A stretch of 64,000 bases of DNA. Origin: Salinisphaera sp. Q1T1-3. GTDB lineage: Bacteria; Pseudomonadota; Gammaproteobacteria; Nevskiales; Salinisphaeraceae. A program made the translations under genes and the position numbers. Where the stretch lies: positions 1-64,000 of the forward strand of contig NZ_QZWD01000005.1 in NCBI RefSeq assembly GCF_003602005.1, in the 5' to 3' direction. Below the pieces are notes generated by a model. It was given only the letters and a program-made list of their open reading frames with translations, had not been told where the DNA came from and ran no database searches. Shown in pieces: positions 1-7,168 of this stretch (the stretch's first letter is position 1; every line of letters begins with the position of its first letter).

Positions 1-118
1 CATGAAGACGAAGCGCTTCATCGACAAGCGCTGGCGAGACCAGGCGTGACAGCAATCCAATGCTGAGATAGTCCGCCATGCGGATGGGACCACCCAACGT
101 CGACGCCTTGCCTGCCAT
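1..118 (-). CDS. IS4-family transposase, N-terminal fragment running off the window
   Basis: The minus strand opens at an ATG at 118 and stays open to the window edge (39 codons). From an in-frame ATG at 79 it reads MADYLSIGLLSRLVSPALVD, then EALRLH. This resembles the N-terminal domain of IS4-type transposases, whose first residues have the form hLSLGVLxRLVPxxLVDEVL. The catalytic DDE core would lie outside the window, so completeness cannot be judged. The start could be 118 or 79. The repeats at 169-327 just upstream support a mobile-element setting. The family call rests on about 25 residues. Confidence 0.5.
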   Translation of the reverse strand, partial: MAGKASTLGGPIRMADYLSIGLLSRLVSPALVDEALRLH

Positions 119-168
119 GCCGATTACTGGAAGCGATCAATATTCAATAGTATATCGCTAAGTGAACG

Positions 169-184
169 GCATTGGGGACAGACC
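169..184. repeat. 16-bp repeat, left member of an inverted pair around the M32 gene
   Basis: GCATTGGGGACAGACC at 169-184 recurs as its exact reverse complement at 2373-2388. The words taagtgaac sit just before both copies (159 and 2357) in the same orientation. The pair brackets the carboxypeptidase gene at 530-2020. It may be the end sequence of a decayed insertion element. Confidence 0.6.
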
Positions 185-220
185 ACGTTTACGTTTATGG
201 CATCCACCCCCCAAAGGCGT

Positions 221-327
221 TGATTAGTCGGGCAGTGTGCTCAGCTGCATCAAGTCCAGCAGTCTCAGAGTGCACGCCCCTTATCGGTTGGCCAATACGA
301 CGCGCTGTCATACAAACGACATGAATC
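221..327 (+). repeat. IS-like dispersed repeat, copy A
   Basis: The segment starting gattagtcgggcagtgtgct is repeated with scattered differences at 2132-2205. Its second half (gagtgc...cgcccctt, then the 33 bp at 295-327) is repeated at 10747-10807, where the 33-bp stretch differs at one position. No coding potential is evident. It looks like a remnant shared by several insertion scars. The rest of 119-529 holds no recognisable gene. Confidence 0.65.
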
Positions 328-529
328 GGAAGGCACGGGCGGGCTTGTGGCCATGCAAGACCTGTCGCTATGGCGACCGCGGTGGCATCCGGCGAAGTAC
401 CATCGGCCGATCAGGGGGCACCTCCCGCACGCTGGTGTCATGATCGAGCCGGCGTGACAAAGCCTTCACGGTTGGTAGCGTTGGTGGCCATACCTGCGAT
501 GTTCCCATTGCCCAAAGGACGCTCCGGCC

Positions 530-2020
530 ATGACTGATGCCTACTGCAAGCTCGAAGCGCGCTTCGCGCGACTCTCCCGCTATGCCCACCTGGGCGCCAT
601 GGCCGGCTGGGATCAGCTCACTCTGATGCCTTCCGGTGGCAGCGAGGCGCGCGCTGCGGCTATTGCCGAGCTGCAGGTACTGATGCACGAAAGTCTGACC
701 GACGACGCCACCCGCGGGCTGCTTGACGACGTCGCCCCCTCGACTCTTGACGATAGTCAGCGTGCCAATCTGCGCGAAATGAAGCGCGAGGTCGACGATG
801 CTCGGGTGTTGCCACCGTCGCTGGTCGAGGCGCAGTCGCTGGCCGGCGCACGCGGCGAGCGGGCCTGGCGCCGCTGCCGGGCAGACAACGACTGGCAGGG
901 GTTTCTCGAGCCCTTTCGCGAGGTGGTCCGTCTCGCCCGCGAGGAGGCGACAATCCGCGCCGAAGCGGCGGGCTGCTCGCGCTACGAGGCGCTGCTGCAG
1001 AAGTTCGAGCCCGGCATGAGCGTTGCCGAGCTGGACCGCCTGTTCGCCGATATGCGCCAGTGGCTGCCGGGACTGCTGCAGGAAGTGGTCGAACACCAGC
1101 GCGCCACGGGTGACTACACCACGCCGCGCGGCCCCTTCCCGCAGCAGGATCAGCAGCGGTTGGGGCAGCGCATGATGGACTGGCTGGGATTCGACTTCGA
1201 GCACGGCCGGCTGGATGTCAGCCTGCACCCTTTCTGCGGCGGCGTGCCGGAGGATGTGCGCCTGACCACGCGATATCGTGAGGATGAATGCTTCTCGTCG
1301 CTGATGGGCATCATCCACGAGACCGGCCACGCCCGCTACGAGCAGAACCTGCCCGCGGCGCTGCGCGGCCAGCCGGCGGGAAAGGCGCGCTCGATGGCGG
1401 TACACGAATCCCAGAGCCTGAGCTTCGAGATGCAGCTGGGACGCAGCGCTGCCTTTCTGCGCTGCCTGCGCCCCTGGCTGGTCGAGCAGTTCGGCGACCA
1501 GCCGGCGTTCGAGGCCGCCAATCTGGTGCGGCTGGCGCAGCGCGTCGAGCCGGGGCTGATCCGCGTCGACGCCGACGAAGTCAGCTATCCGGCGCACATT
1601 CTGCTGCGCTACGACATCGAGCGCGCCCTGATCGAGGGCGACATCGAAGTGGAGGAGATTCCCGGGCTGTGGGACGAGGGTATGCAGCGCCTGCTGGGAC
1701 TCGATACTCGCGGCAACTACCGCGACGGCTGCCTGCAGGATATCCACTGGACCGACGGCGCCTTCGGCTACTTCCCCACCTACAGTCTCGGCGCCATGCT
1801 GGCCGCCCAGCTGATGGCCGCCGCCCGCCGCGAACGGCCTGACCTCGACGAGCGCATCGCCGCCGGCGACCCGAAGCCGCTGCTTGACTGGCTGAAGACC
1901 AACGTCTGGCAGCAGGGCAGCCTGTATGAGACCGACGAGTTGATCCGTCGCGCCAGCGGTGAATCGCTCAACCCGGCGCACTATCAGCGCCACCTGCGTA
2001 CGCGCTATCTGGGGCGCTGA
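530..2020 (+). CDS. M32-family metallocarboxypeptidase (carboxypeptidase Taq type)
   Basis: A zinc-dependent carboxypeptidase that would remove C-terminal residues from peptides in the cytoplasm. The zinc site is HETGH at residues 263-267, and the third ligand is the Glu of HESQS at about 293. The M32 signature IRVDADEVSYPAH follows near residue 344. The length of 496 aa matches the family, and there is no signal peptide. The ATG at 530 is followed at once by typical M32 N-terminal sequence (LGAMAGWDQLTLMP). The gene stands alone, with IS-like repeats on both sides, so it may be on a mobilised segment, although its composition matches its surroundings. Family assignment is firm; the physiological substrate is not known. 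Confidence 0.96.
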   Translation: MTDAYCKLEARFARLSRYAHLGAMAGWDQLTLMPSGGSEARAAAIAELQVLMHESLTDDATRGLLDDVAPSTLDDSQRANLREMKREVDDARVLPPSLVEAQSLAGARGERAWRRCRADNDWQGFLEPFREVVRLAREEATIRAEAAGCSRYEALLQKFEPGMSVAELDRLFADMRQWLPGLLQEVVEHQRATGDYTTPRGPFPQQDQQRLGQRMMDWLGFDFEHGRLDVSLHPFCGGVPEDVRLTTRYREDECFSSLMGIIHETGHARYEQNLPAALRGQPAGKARSMAVHESQSLSFEMQLGRSAAFLRCLRPWLVEQFGDQPAFEAANLVRLAQRVEPGLIRVDADEVSYPAHILLRYDIERALIEGDIEVEEIPGLWDEGMQRLLGLDTRGNYRDGCLQDIHWTDGAFGYFPTYSLGAMLAAQLMAAARRERPDLDERIAAGDPKPLLDWLKTNVWQQGSLYETDELIRRASGESLNPAHYQRHLRTRYLGR

Positions 2021-2131
2021 TTATCGCGACAGCTCACGGGCTTCTTTCGGTCTTCCCGACATGATGAGGCGGTCAGTAATCGCCGGGCCCCTCAGCTACG
2101 GGCCGCGTTCGTGGTATCTGGCTTGAACGTG

Positions 2132-2205
2132 ATGGATTAGTCGGGCGGTGTGCTCAAGTGCATCAGGCCCGCCAGCCTTTGAGTGCTCCGCCCTTGGGCG
2201 GCCAG
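2132..2205 (+). repeat. IS-like dispersed repeat, copy B
   Basis: Begins gattagtcgggcggtgtgct and matches copy A (221 onward) through gagtgc-cgccctt. Its end, gagtgctccgcccttgggcg, is identical to the start of copy C at 10747. Orientation is the same in all three copies. Confidence 0.65.
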
Positions 2206-2372
2206 TGTGGAGCAGTTCATCACTTAGCGCTCTGTCCAGTTTTCGGGGACCAGCTCAAACCAATCCACGACGAATCAAAAGACGAACGAAAGACTATCCA
2301 TCCCGAAAAGGCGACGAGCGACTCAACGGACAGCCTAATTACACGGCTCAGGTGGTTAAGTGAACAGCGCTG

Positions 2373-2388
2373 GGTCTGTCCCCAATGC
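2373..2388. repeat. 16-bp repeat, right member of the inverted pair
   Basis: GGTCTGTCCCCAATGC is the exact reverse complement of 169-184. See that entry. Confidence 0.6.
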
Positions 2389-2614
2389 TGCAGGCATCCG
2401 CCTGCGAGTTGATTCATTTTAAGTGAGCCTCGTTCACGGTCGGCAGCGCCAGCTTGGACCTGTACGCGTCAGCAATTGGGCTGGACAGCGACCGGCACCA
2501 GTCGGCTTGTCGATTTGGAAGTCCTGTTATTGAAATTATTGAAAAAGCATAGCGAGTTCTCACTCGCTGCCGACGCAGTGTCGAGATCAGATGCCACGAT
2601 GCTCGATCACCCCG

Positions 2615-3515
2615 TCACAACGGGAGACGCCAGGCGGAAGAATCTGCGGCAAATGTCTCGGCCAGAAAATCCACCGTAGCGCGTACACCCGGCAGCATGC
2701 CGCGGCGAGATGGGAAAGCCAGATGGATGTTCGCTTCGCGGCTGCGCCAGGTCGGCAGTATCCGCACCAGGCGACCATCATCCAGCGCCGCACGGCAGGC
2801 ATAGTGGGCCAGGAAGGCGACGCCGAGGCCATCGATCGCCGCTTGTAGCAGAATGGCGAACTCGGTCGCCGCCACTCGCGGCTCGTGATCCACGCTGGCC
2901 TTGTGGCCTTCGCCGATGATATCCGCTCTGCTCGGATTGGCTGATGGTGGGCCAGGTTGCCAGTTCGGCCGGTATGGACGGCGGATCGCGTTCGTCCAGC
3001 AGCGCCGGGCTGGCGACCAGACAGGCATGGCCGCGCGCGAGTTGTCGTATGACCACGTCGGCATCCCCGTCGAGCGTTTCACGCACGCGTAGCGCCACAT
3101 CGATCCGTTCTTCGATAAGGTCGAGCCGCCGATTGCCGACCATGACCTGCACGCGCAATCGCGGATACCGACGCATAAGCTCGGGCAGTCGCTCGGCGAG
3201 GAGGCGTTCGACCCCGAGCGGGCAGCCGATCCGGACCAGACCCCGGGGCTCGGCGGTGACCCGGGCGGCTGCGGCCTCCACGGCATCGGCCTGGTCCAGG
3301 GCGGCAAGCGCGTGCGCCTGAACTTCTCGCCCTACGGCAGTGACGCTGAACCGGCGCGTCGAGCGTTCGATCAAACGGACGCCCAGGCGCTTCTCGAGCG
3401 CCGCGACCCTGCGACTGACGCGCGACTTCGGCACGCCCATCACGCGGGCCGCCGCAGAGAAACCGCCATGCGCCACGACGGCGGCAAAGTAGGTCAGGTC
3501 GTTGAGATCCCGCAT
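2615..3515 (-). pseudogene. LysR-family regulator split by a frameshift
   Basis: The first reading frame (3515 downward) gives a normal LysR N-terminus: a winged helix-turn-helix (DLNDLTYFAAVVAHGGFSAA onward, residues 3-60) and the start of the effector domain up to LATWPTI near residue 195. The protein then loses similarity, while the neighbouring frame continues with a typical LysR C-terminal half (ADIIGEGHKAS..., AAIDGLGVAFLAHY..., ending WRLPL). The switch falls at about 2925-2945 and needs one inserted or deleted base. The gene is divergent from the DoxX/decarboxylase pair at 3656-5091, which it may have controlled. It is either a real pseudogene or a sequencing error. Confidence 0.85.
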
Positions 3516-3655
3516 TTATTGTCTCGTTGAATGGAACGCGATGTCCTGTTTGCGCCGACTAATCCTCTGATCGTTGCAGTGATAGTGTAAGCATCATTGC
3601 CATGCATGTCGTCGCCTTCTCGGCGTCGCCTTGCGATCGGAGAGGGGGGCCTGCC

Positions 3656-4096
3656 ATGACGAACCGACGTTCGATATCGCGCCGAAAGCTTCTGCGCGCC
3701 GCGACCTGGGTCGCACAGGGGCTTATTTTCCTCGCCTTTCTGTGGGCGGGATCGGAGAAGCTGCTGTCGCCGATAGCGGATCTTGCCCGCATGTGGCCGT
3801 GGACCGGCGATCTGCCGCCACCGATTGTACGAACGCTCGGTGTGATCGACCTGTTGGGTGGAATAGGCGTCCTGTTGCCCGATCTGACCCGCATCAAACC
3901 TCGCCTGACGACCGCCGCCGCCGTGGGCTGCGTGCTGCTCCAGCTGTGCGCGATGATCTTTCACATCTCGCGTGGCGAGGCCGAAGACCTGCCGGTCAAC
4001 CTCGTCTTCCTGGCGTTGCTCGTCTTCATTCTTTGGGGACGTCGCCGCACCTCGGCTATGGCCCGGCCCCCGTCCGACAGCGGAGAACGGCCATGA
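3656..4096 (+). CDS. DoxX-like small integral membrane protein
   Basis: About 146 residues with four predicted hydrophobic helices (AATWVAQGLIFLAFLWAGSE, then IDLLGGIGVLL, AAAVGCVLLQLCAMIFHIS and LVFLALLVFILW). The pattern of a WxGxEK near helix 1 and a C-terminal basic tail fits the DoxX-like family. I chose the ATG at 3656 because a purine-rich GGAGAGGGGGG precedes it; an in-frame ATG at 3602 lacks this. Its stop overlaps the next start in ATGA (4093-4096), so the two genes are probably translationally coupled. The function is not known: DoxX relatives are linked to respiratory or redox stress roles, but nothing here fixes a substrate. Confidence 0.8.
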   Translation: MTNRRSISRRKLLRAATWVAQGLIFLAFLWAGSEKLLSPIADLARMWPWTGDLPPPIVRTLGVIDLLGGIGVLLPDLTRIKPRLTTAAAVGCVLLQLCAMIFHISRGEAEDLPVNLVFLALLVFILWGRRRTSAMARPPSDSGERP

Positions 4097-5091
4097 CCAA
4101 TCGAACGATCGATATCGCGTTCTGGGATTACGACCGCACGCGCCTGCTTTTGGACGGCACCATCCCGATTCAGGGCGCTGAGCCGCGCTTTCACTCCGCG
4201 CGCATTGTGCCGCAGATTTTCAAGGCGATGATCGACGGCCATTATGACGTGTCGGAGCTCGGCTTCACCTATTTCCTCAGAACCTTCGTCGACGGGCGCT
4301 CGCCTTTTCTGGCCCTGCCCGTCTTCCTCAATCGCGCCTTCCGCCATGGCGCGATCCATGTGAACGAAAATTCGAGCATTAGCCGCCCGGAAGATCTGGC
4401 CGGCAAGCGGATCGGCGAACTCGCTCTTTACGGGCATGATGCCGGCCTTATGTCGAAGGGCATTCTGTCCGACACCTCCGCCTGGCGGCCGGAGCAGAGC
4501 CGATGGATCGTCGGTGGTATCGACTTCCCGATGGACCCCGTCGATTTCGTCTCCCGTCCGGTACCGGCCGGATGCGAGGTCGAATATGCCGGTAGCGACG
4601 TCGATCTCGGCGAGATGCTGGTGACGGGCGAGATCGATGCGCTTTTTACCGCCGACATCCCGGCAGGCATGTTGCAGAAGCGGTCGGGCATCCGCCGACT
4701 GTTCGGCGACTACCTGGAGCGTGAGCGCGCCTATTTTCGCGACACCGGCATCTTCCCGATCATGCATCTCGTCGCGGTAAAACGGCAGATGGCCGAGAAC
4801 CATCCGGAACTGATCAAGTCGATCTACCAAAGCTTCTGCCAGGCCAAAGATCAGATGATCGAGCACTATGCGCAGGGTATGACTTTCAATAATATGGACC
4901 TGATGCATCCTTGGCTGACCGCGCTGATCGCCGAGAACCGCGAGCTCATGGGCAAGGACTGGTGGCCCTACGGCATCGGCGCCAATCGCGCTGCGATCGA
5001 CACGGTGCTGCGCTATCATCACGAACAGGGGCTGACCGATCGTCGCTTCACCATCGAAGACGTGTTCGTGCCCGGCCTTCTCGAAACCTGA
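4093..5091 (+). CDS. 4,5-dihydroxyphthalate decarboxylase-like protein (periplasmic-binding-protein fold)
   Basis: 332 residues resembling proteins annotated as 4,5-dihydroxyphthalate decarboxylase, a cytoplasmic branch of the NMT1/TauA-like binding-protein fold. Visible family features are the early IDIAFWDYDRT segment, ELGFTYFLRTF, LPVFLNRAFRHGAI, EDLAGKRIGE and the C-terminal MHPWLTALIAENRELMGKDW with WPYGIGANR. There is no signal peptide, which argues against a transport receptor. It is translated from the ATGA overlap with the DoxX-like gene. A neighbouring epoxide hydrolase and a broken LysR gene suggest a small aromatic or xenobiotic catabolic unit. Whether it decarboxylates a phthalate is not shown by the sequence. 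Confidence 0.78.
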   Translation: MTNRTIDIAFWDYDRTRLLLDGTIPIQGAEPRFHSARIVPQIFKAMIDGHYDVSELGFTYFLRTFVDGRSPFLALPVFLNRAFRHGAIHVNENSSISRPEDLAGKRIGELALYGHDAGLMSKGILSDTSAWRPEQSRWIVGGIDFPMDPVDFVSRPVPAGCEVEYAGSDVDLGEMLVTGEIDALFTADIPAGMLQKRSGIRRLFGDYLERERAYFRDTGIFPIMHLVAVKRQMAENHPELIKSIYQSFCQAKDQMIEHYAQGMTFNNMDLMHPWLTALIAENRELMGKDWWPYGIGANRAAIDTVLRYHHEQGLTDRRFTIEDVFVPGLLET

Positions 5092-5220
5092 TAGCGCGCC
5101 GGTGGTTCAGCCAGATGAACGGCCAGCCGATCCACCTGACGCTGACGGTTCATATCACCCATGGCGACGGCCGATCCGTTGCACCGGTGAGATACGGCAC
5201 CCGGACCACTGAAGTTGGGT

Positions 5221-6162
5221 TTATTCCAGACTGTCGAGGAACCCTAAAAGCTCGCGATTGAACTGCTCGGTACTTTCGCGATTGGGCCAGTGGCCGACAT
5301 CTGGCATGGCGACGAAACCGCGCAATCCGGGAAGTCCCTTTCGCAACTCAGCCTCGCTCGGTTCGCGAACCGCGTTCAGCCCGTCCAGCTCGCCGTAAAT
5401 GAAGAATGAGGGCTGGTGTATAGGCACGCCTTTGAATGCCGCGGTGAGATCGAAGCCGGGTTGGAGAGAGCTGTAGTAATTGAGCCCTCCTTGAAAGCCG
5501 GTGCGCTGAAAGTCCGCGATCTGCTCAGCCACGTCGTGCGCGTCCGCCCACTCGGGCACCGCCACCGGGGCCTTGCGGGTACGCTCGCGTGTCGTATCGA
5601 ATGGGTCCCATCGGTCGGCAGCGGCCGGGCTGCCGGACGACCAGTAAAGAAAACCGGGGAAAGTGACGGCCGCATCCTGCCAGCGCTCGGCCGCGTCAGG
5701 CTTCATTTCGTCAAACATATAGAAGCTGTCGCGCTTGCCTGCCGCTTCCAGCGATTGAAGAAAATGCTGTTCGCCGCGTGGCGCGAAGGCGACGCTGACA
5801 CCGAAAACGGCGGTAAAACGATCGGGGCGCATCATGGCCGCCCCCCAGGCCGCAGCGGCACCGAAGTCGTGACCAACGATCGTGATCGTCGCCAACCCGA
5901 GCGCGTCCAACAGCCCAACGAGATCGCCCGTGGTGTGTAATGTCGTATAGGCATGGGGGTCCGAGGGCGCGGAGCTTCGCCCATAGCCTCGCATATCGAT
6001 CGCGATTGCCCGATAGCCAGCAGCCGCGACGGCCTCCATCTGCCGCCGCCAGCCGAGCCAGGTATCCGGAAAGCCGTGGCAGAACAGGACAGGCTTGCCT
6101 TCACCAAGCTCTGCGACGTGAAGCTCGATACCTCCACCGACGTCCACTTGCGAATGTTTCAT
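5221..6162 (-). CDS. Alpha/beta hydrolase, epoxide hydrolase type
   Basis: A 313-residue alpha/beta hydrolase. HGFP (oxyanion loop) lies near residue 30, the nucleophile elbow is GHDFGA with Asp as nucleophile, and the C-terminal catalytic His is in DVGHWPNRE. An aspartate nucleophile and the NYYSS segment in the cap domain fit soluble epoxide hydrolases, which open epoxides to diols; haloalkane dehalogenases also use Asp. The track start at 6204 is less likely than the ATG at 6162, which has AAGGAAGG six bases upstream. The gene is convergent with the decarboxylase-like gene at 4093-5091. No signal peptide. Confidence 0.88.
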   Translation of the reverse strand: MKHSQVDVGGGIELHVAELGEGKPVLFCHGFPDTWLGWRRQMEAVAAAGYRAIAIDMRGYGRSSAPSDPHAYTTLHTTGDLVGLLDALGLATITIVGHDFGAAAAWGAAMMRPDRFTAVFGVSVAFAPRGEQHFLQSLEAAGKRDSFYMFDEMKPDAAERWQDAAVTFPGFLYWSSGSPAAADRWDPFDTTRERTRKAPVAVPEWADAHDVAEQIADFQRTGFQGGLNYYSSLQPGFDLTAAFKGVPIHQPSFFIYGELDGLNAVREPSEAELRKGLPGLRGFVAMPDVGHWPNRESTEQFNRELLGFLDSLE

Positions 6163-6337
6163 ATCAAGCCTTCCTTGCAGATATGCGGGCCAAGAAACGA
6201 CCAAACCCTGATGGTTTCGTGAAGCTATTTAGCCTAAGTCAGTAATTTGGATTTTTTCGCGAGCGGCTCAGAAGAGTGTGATGAGATAGCGGGCCAATTT
6301 TTGACATGAATACCGGGCCTAACTGTGCTTTGCCTTC

Positions 6338-7168
6338 CTATTGAGTTGAGTAATTCTCAGAGAGGGCATTGGCTTTGGCCGTGAAATCGGAGAGCAGTTT
6401 AACCATATCGTGCTTCACCTGAGGCGGCGCGGTTTGCAACGACCCGGCATGAAACGGGGGATGCGGATCGTACTGGCCGACGAGTTGCGTGCATTGGGCG
6501 TAGAAGACGCTGCGCAGTTCCGCAACCATCGTTAGACCGAAATCGAGCCCGGAGGTCACGCCGGCGCCCGTCATCCGATTGCGGTCCTTGACGACGCGTT
6601 CGTTGGTGGGAATCGCGCCGAAGCCTTTGAGCGCGTCGATACATGACCAGTGGGAGGTTGCCTTGTAGCCTTCTAACAAACCGGCGGCCCCCAGAATCAG
6701 TGACCCGGAGCACACGCTGGTAACATATTTTGCGCGGGCACCACGATCAGCCATGAATGCGAGCGTCTTGGGGTCTTGCGCCGTGGCGAGTGTGCTGGTG
6801 GTCCCGCCCGGTGCGAAAAGTACCGTGAGATCCTTGGGGCAGTCTTCGAACGTCGCGGTCGGCGTGATAGTGACGCCTGAATCACTGACGACCGGTTCCA
6901 GCGAGGGGGCGACGAGGTCGATCTGGGCACCCATCATCGAGGCCAGCATGCTGTGCGGGCCGATCAAGTCGAGCAGTGTCATCTGAGGATAGACCAACAT
7001 GGCTATCTTTTCGTCGCCGACCCAATGGACTGCGTCGTTGGGCATATCCATCTCGCGTGATCCAGGTTTATCTTTTGTCAAAGTGCTCGCAAGCACGGGC
7101 GCGCTCGCCATAGCCAGTGGCGCACAAAGCGCGCTAAGCAGAAGCCGGCGACGATGTATGTCGGTCAT
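6338..7168 (-). CDS. Exported DJ-1/PfpI-family protein, isonitrile hydratase-like
   Basis: 276 residues. An N-terminal twin-arginine-like signal (HRRRLLLSALCAPLAM, then APVLAST) precedes a class I glutamine-amidotransferase/DJ-1 domain. The nucleophile-elbow cysteine is in SVCSGSLILGAAGLL, and the conserved THWSC and GAGVTSGLDFGL segments follow. These match the isonitrile hydratase (InhA-like) branch, which hydrates isonitriles to N-formamides and is normally cytoplasmic; here the export signal puts it in the periplasm. Its start overlaps the stop of the upstream TonB receptor (ATGA, 7165-7168), so the two are coupled. The same fold forms the sensor domain of the divergent GlxA-type regulator. 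The substrate is inferred, not shown. Confidence 0.82.
   Translation of the reverse strand: MTDIHRRRLLLSALCAPLAMASAPVLASTLTKDKPGSREMDMPNDAVHWVGDEKIAMLVYPQMTLLDLIGPHSMLASMMGAQIDLVAPSLEPVVSDSGVTITPTATFEDCPKDLTVLFAPGGTTSTLATAQDPKTLAFMADRGARAKYVTSVCSGSLILGAAGLLEGYKATSHWSCIDALKGFGAIPTNERVVKDRNRMTGAGVTSGLDFGLTMVAELRSVFYAQCTQLVGQYDPHPPFHAGSLQTAPPQVKHDMVKLLSDFTAKANALSENYSTQ

Larger units (their letters stand above)
2021..2614. other. Gene-free stretch with IS-like repeats
   Basis: No convincing ORF lies between the M32 gene and the broken LysR gene. The stretch holds repeat copy B (2132-2205) and the right member of the 16-bp inverted pair (2373-2388). From about 2240 to 2560 the base composition is visibly lower in GC than in the flanking genes, as expected for degenerated mobile-element DNA. 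Nothing else was recognised. Confidence 0.6.

Noticed and set aside
368-1993. 541-residue minus-strand ORF
   Set aside because: It is antisense to the M32 carboxypeptidase gene; its translation is arginine- and glutamine-rich with no family similarity, while the plus strand has an intact zinc site.
3961-5022. 353-residue minus-strand ORF
   Set aside because: Antisense to the decarboxylase-like gene, which has a coherent fold and operon position.
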